Below, one piece after another: positions 60,026 through 64,000 of a stretch of 64,000 nucleotides of DNA. The notes under the pieces are model-generated. The model worked only from the letters and a program-made list of their open reading frames with translations, searched no databases and was not told the DNA's origin. The stretch's first letter is position 1. Each line of letters starts with the position of its first letter. The position numbers were made by a program, and so were the translations under genes. Where the stretch lies: positions 10,558,756 to 10,622,755 of the forward strand of contig JASUAD010000014.1 of assembly GCA_037013555.1 (NCBI GenBank), read 5' to 3'. Source of the stretch: Sextonia rubra (Eukaryota; Streptophyta; Magnoliopsida; Laurales; Lauraceae).

Positions 60026-60363
60026 TATAACAGTCCAACCCAACTTAATCCCATTTAATGACGAATTAGTTGTGAATTGTGATTTGACGTTGTTTTTGTT
60101 TTGTTCAGGATTATAGATTGGTAGTTGGGTTAAGTTTAACCTGGTTTAGGTAGACATAAGCCCTTTTTCGTGATTTTTGAATTTGTAAGACATCGTCAGT
60201 CATGTATCATCTTGGCGTCAACACGTGTCTTTTGTTAAGCTCGTTAATATCTGTAACTGCCCCGTTCACAAAAGACGTCATTCGTTTCCGTTGGACCGTC
60301 ATTTAACTCGAACTGTAATTAGCGTAAATATTTGGACTTTCTTATAAGTTTGTTAATCCTTAT

Positions 60364-60373
60364 CTTATATAAG
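60364..60373 (+). promoter_or_regulatory. TATA box of the solo LTR
   Basis: CTTATATAAG followed by a CTCTCTC-rich leader, a typical plant LTR core promoter. Confidence 0.55.
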
Positions 60374-60856
60374 TCTCCACTGACTCTCTCTCACTCATCT
60401 TCTCCTCATGTTGGTTTCTCCCTTCTCCTTCTCTTCTTGTTTTTTCTTTCTTCTCCAACGATCAAGCTCGGGAAGGGGATCTTGTGCATAGTGTAAGGTA
60501 AGCTTGAGATTTGGTTTTCTTTTTTTCTTCTCCCTCTTCTCCATGTCAGTTTATGAACTTGCACTCATGTCTCTCTCTTTCTCTCATGCATGGTGATTAG
60601 AATTGTGTTTGGACGGTGAATTTGAGCACAAGGACAATGATTCACGTATTCTAATCCATTTGAGGCAAGTATAAGCATGATTTGTATGAACCCATGTTGG
60701 TATATGTTTGATTTTGAATAATTTTCATAATCTTGCGTGTGAAGTATGTTTGCAGCCCAATTTGTATTAATTCCCATCTATTTGATGTTGTTTGCCATTT
60801 CTGAACACTTCCAGCTGATTCTGTAACAGGTTCAGGAAAACAATTATGTGCAGTCA

Positions 60857-61250
60857 CGGCTAAGCCGTAAACTACCTACGGCTCAAAGTCCAGAGAGCTG
60901 AAAAACCCAGATTTCTTCTACAGCCAGGTCATGGCTAAGCCGTATAATGTACTATGGTTAAACCGTAGCTCAGTCGTGACCCAATCGTAGATCAATACAG
61001 GGTGCAATATCTGGATTAATTGAGAGTTGACACATTTGCAGACTTTTTACGGTCCAGCCACGGCTAAGCCATAAGGTGTTCTACGGCTAAGCCGTACCCT
61101 CACCATGGCTAAGCTATTGAACAAAAATAAGGCTAAGCCGAAAATGCGGATGAATAGTAAGGGAAGACACGGCTGAGCCGTAATGCAAGTTACGACTAAG
61201 CCATAAGATGCCTACAGCTAAGCCGTAAGGTCACCCACGGCTGAGTCGCA
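60857..61250 (+). repeat. Cluster of about eleven TACGGCT-A-AGCCGTA palindromic words
   Basis: The word (perfect form: seven-base arms around one A) or close variants occur at about 60857, 60931, 60952, 61061, 61082, 61107, 61131, 61170, 61193, 61214 and 61239. They stand out as CG-containing in an AT-rich LTR. Confidence 0.85.
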
Positions 61251-62645
61251 AAACCTTTGAAAAATAAGAAAACTAGGAATTGAAGAGACCTTGTAGGACC
61301 TTTGACATAAAATGTAGGCAACCTTGACTTGCCCGATGGAATAAGATAAGAATTGCATAAATGATCTCGAGGGCTGCGACTCATTCATGTATGTTATCCG
61401 GTTGTTAAGCACCTCCCCATGGGTGTTGGTTTAAGGAACTTTGATGCACATTCATGATACGATGCAACACTAGACAACGGTGCATCGAATAACTTAAAAC
61501 TACATCAACATGCACGGTTAGCAACACTGGATAACTAGTTTAGGGTTGGTTAGTAAATGATCTTGATTCGATTGAATGTTGTATTGCATGGCATTTTGTA
61601 CGATGATCCTTGACCTCCACTCTTCAATATGGGTTTGTTAGTGTCGTTAGGCCTATTTGTAAGTTCGAATTGTTTGCTATGTTTCCAGCACTTTTGAGTA
61701 TTGTACACATGTATGTATGACTTGACCATATATACGTATGATATATGTTCGCTATAACATGTTTGATATGATACGCATGATCTACTCAAAGTCTATTATA
61801 TGATTGATTCTATATGGTCAGGTACTACTCAGCCTCAGCCTTAGGATACCCGACGGGTTTGAATTTAGTGTAGTTTCTACGGCCTTGCTGCAGTGAATTT
61901 ATGTCTTGGGGCTTCCAGACCCCAAGAACCCGATACCCATTCTTACTCTGGCCCGATTGATGGTGTGCTCAATATGTGTGTCCCTAACAAGGGAGAATAG
62001 GGCAAATGTAGTAGCCACCTAGTGTGAATGTCACATAAGCATTGATTCTGAAGGTATGTTTCATTTGAATGCACTACTGCTTAGTTTATGAAATTGAAAT
62101 GCCATGATTTATTCATTGTCACTTATTCTATTAGATACAACATGTGTTAACTTGTTATTACTTATACTTTGCTAAATCGTCGTATTCATGTGTTGTCCTT
62201 AGTGTTGCAAGCTCAAATCCCTTGACCGACCCCTCGTCGGTCAATCAAACTTCAGGGGAGACCCTAGATGCCCCATCAGGATTAAAGAAGTGGATGTGAT
62301 CACTCTGCTGGAGTGCAACAAGTACATGCATGCATGAGGTCTTCCCCATTTTGGGATCTCGTTGGATTTTGGCATTTTAGTGTATTCATAATCTATATAT
62401 TTGTATTTTGATTCATTTTGTATAACTCTGACTTGGTGTAACCTTGTGTATATCAATCATTTTGTTTTACAGCATTTCTGGTGTTATGTTTTGATACCTA
62501 CAGCTTTCGCGTACTTTTGTTTGCACGTGTGAATTTTCCTTGTGCGTGTACACATGGACTGGGTCTAAGTGCATAAGCACGAGAGTACGTGTGTCCTTAG
62601 TTAGGCTTTTACTAACTCCCAATCTATTGAGCTCGGGTTATGACA

Positions 62646-62965
62646 GGATTTACGAAGGGATTCAAACCTAAGAGGCTCAAGAAGTTTAGTGAAAAAATCA
62701 GCTAATTAATTTTCTATTGGTGTATGCTCCAAGATAAGTATTTTAGCTTCACCTAATTCACGAATGAAATGATGCTTGATATCAATGTACTTTGTTCTTG
62801 AATGCTGAACGGGATTCTTAGAAATATTGATGGCACTCTTGTTGTCATGGTAAATCGTCATAAGATCTTGCTAAATCCCATAATCGAACAACATTTGCTT
62901 CATCCATAGAAGCTGTGTACAATAACTTCCAGTTGCAATATACTCCGCCTCAGCAGTAGAAAGAT
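62646..62965 (-). pseudogene. RNase H end of the Sirevirus-like copia pol
   Basis: The minus-strand reading gives LSTAEAEYIATGSYCTQLLW (with the catalytic Glu), then IYHDNKSAINISKNPVQHSR (Asp retained), KYIDIKHHFIREL and ADFFTKLLEPLRFESLRK. Two in-frame stops are visible (one after DYGI, one in PIEN). The 5' side is cut at about 62965, so RT and everything upstream are missing. The GGATT at 62646-62650 is part of the codons and was duplicated by the solo LTR insertion. Confidence 0.85.
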
Positions 62966-64000
62966 AGGTTGAATTTCAACACCTACCCATTGTTATATGG
63001 AAAAGTTGAATTTCAACACCCACCCATTCATGGCAAGTGGAATCAAAATAAAAATGAATATGATTGTCTACCTTCCAAAAGTTCTATCAATATAACCACA
63101 AGAGATGTTGTATATAAAATTGAAAGATTTTATGATAAGAGATAAAGATTCATTAGTTTATGTAAAATTTAAAATAAAGTGAGAGTATTAATCCAAATTT
63201 AAAATTATTATGCCAGGGCTAATCTAAATTATTGGTTGTTCTGAGTTTTATGGGACATGATTTAAAATGAGAGAGATTTTAGAAATCTTGACTCCTGGTA
63301 GTATCATTCTAAATGGTTAATTTATGAAAGATCTAGTAATTTTAGGGCTTGAGCATTAACTTACTCGAATAATTCAAGTAACATATAAACTTTGAATTGA
63401 GTTGGGATTTAGCCCAAGCCCAATTTGGTCCAAGTGAGAGACACTAAGAAGTCTTTAACATAGAAACAAACATTTTAACCAACAAATGTTTTCATTTTAA
63501 AAATATAATACAGTATGGCTCAAGTTTAAACTATTATAAGTGGGCTTGGCTCGGGGTAGATACTTATGGTCCAAGTTAGGCTTTCTTCAGGCTTAGGCCT
63601 ATTGTTCAAAATCTACGCTAAGCCTGGATATTATTTGGCCCGGCCCAGCCCGTTTTGGCCTGGCCTTATGAACACCCGTGACCAATTTAGACTTTATTGA
63701 GATTTTAGTAGGAAACCCTGTGAACCCACAAATTGCCACTTTGATAGTGGAATTTAATGGCATGTGAGATGAGATAAAGGTAATTTCCCTAATTAATATG
63801 ATGAGTGGTATTAAAATTCGTTTGAGATGTATGAGAACTCGTCTTTTCTTTAAGATTAAATATGATATGGATATCAATAGTAGATTATACTGAGATTGCA
63901 TGTAAGGGATAGCATTGAAAATTTTAAGGTATTGTATTCTTTAAACACGAAAGATTTAGATTGATTTTAGAAAAAGAGAGATAATGATAGGGATAAGGAT
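62966..64000. other. Gene-free end of window
   Basis: A short direct repeat GTTGAATTTCAACACC occurs at 62969 and 63006. GGCCC-rich sequence ending ATGAACACCCGTGA near 63668-63681 is related to the TIR element at 22297-23307. No coding region recognised. Confidence 0.5.

Larger units (their letters stand above)
60026..62645 (+). repeat. Gypsy-type solo LTR (2,620 bp) inserted in the Sirevirus-like element
   Basis: Starts TATAACAGTCCAACCC (a one-base change from the common TGTAACAG start) and ends GGGTTATGACA. It is flanked by GGATT on both sides and has no internal gypsy coding region. It has a CTTATATAAG box at 60364-60373 followed by a CT-rich leader. It splits the copia reading: the RNase H end on its right continues into the spacer on its left. 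Confidence 0.85.

Noticed and set aside
1..64000. CRISPR-like or prokaryotic operon structures
   Set aside because: The repeats are satellites, LTRs or MITEs; there are no regularly spaced short direct repeats with unique spacers and no bacterial genes.

Overview
The window looks like nuclear DNA from a flowering plant. It is AT-rich, has poly-A/T, (TA)n and (GA)n tracts, and carries plant-type LTR retrotransposons of both superfamilies (Ty3/gypsy Tat-like; Ty1/copia Tork/TNT1-like and Sirevirus-like), hAT-type DNA transposon remains and several MITE-like elements. The species cannot be named from the sequence. I see no rRNA or tRNA gene and no prokaryotic feature. Almost everything is transposon-derived; the only likely host gene is a fragment of a WRKY transcription factor gene on the minus strand (exons at 14333-14371 and 12108-12350).

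Layout, left to right. 1-8081: 3' part of a decayed Tat-type gypsy element with a very long 3' LTR (4208-8081). 8800-9606: probable minus-strand copia LTR remnant. 9795-10351: two neighbouring fold-back MITEs. 12108-14600: first two WRKY exons plus W-box motifs upstream; the WRKY domain exons are not in the window. 16328-20681: a copia derivative bounded by two LTRs in opposite orientation and by a 5-bp target duplication. 21238-24377: MITEs and nested hAT-like TIR elements. 26529-30488: an LTR element carrying only gag (TR-GAG type). 31223-31903: two tandem MITEs. 33880-34780: a minisatellite of about 183 bp units. 35092: a hAT 5' terminus. 39187-44817: a complete Tork-like copia element with 356-bp LTRs, TSD GTCCC and a single-frame polyprotein broken by three stop codons. 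46220-56315: seven tandem units of about 1.57 kb, each carrying the C-terminal dimerisation end of a hAT transposase and mostly its 3' terminus. 56327-62965: 3' end of a minus-strand Sirevirus-like element with an additional ORF between pol and the 3' LTR, interrupted by a 2,620-bp gypsy solo LTR with TSD GGATT.

Nothing here forms a working operon-like system. The interest lies in structures: an amplified hAT fragment array, an inverted-LTR copia insertion, a GC-rich leader in the Tork element, and the recurrence of element-specific CG-rich palindromic word clusters inside several unrelated LTRs. All percentages and unit counts are from reading by eye, without alignment software.
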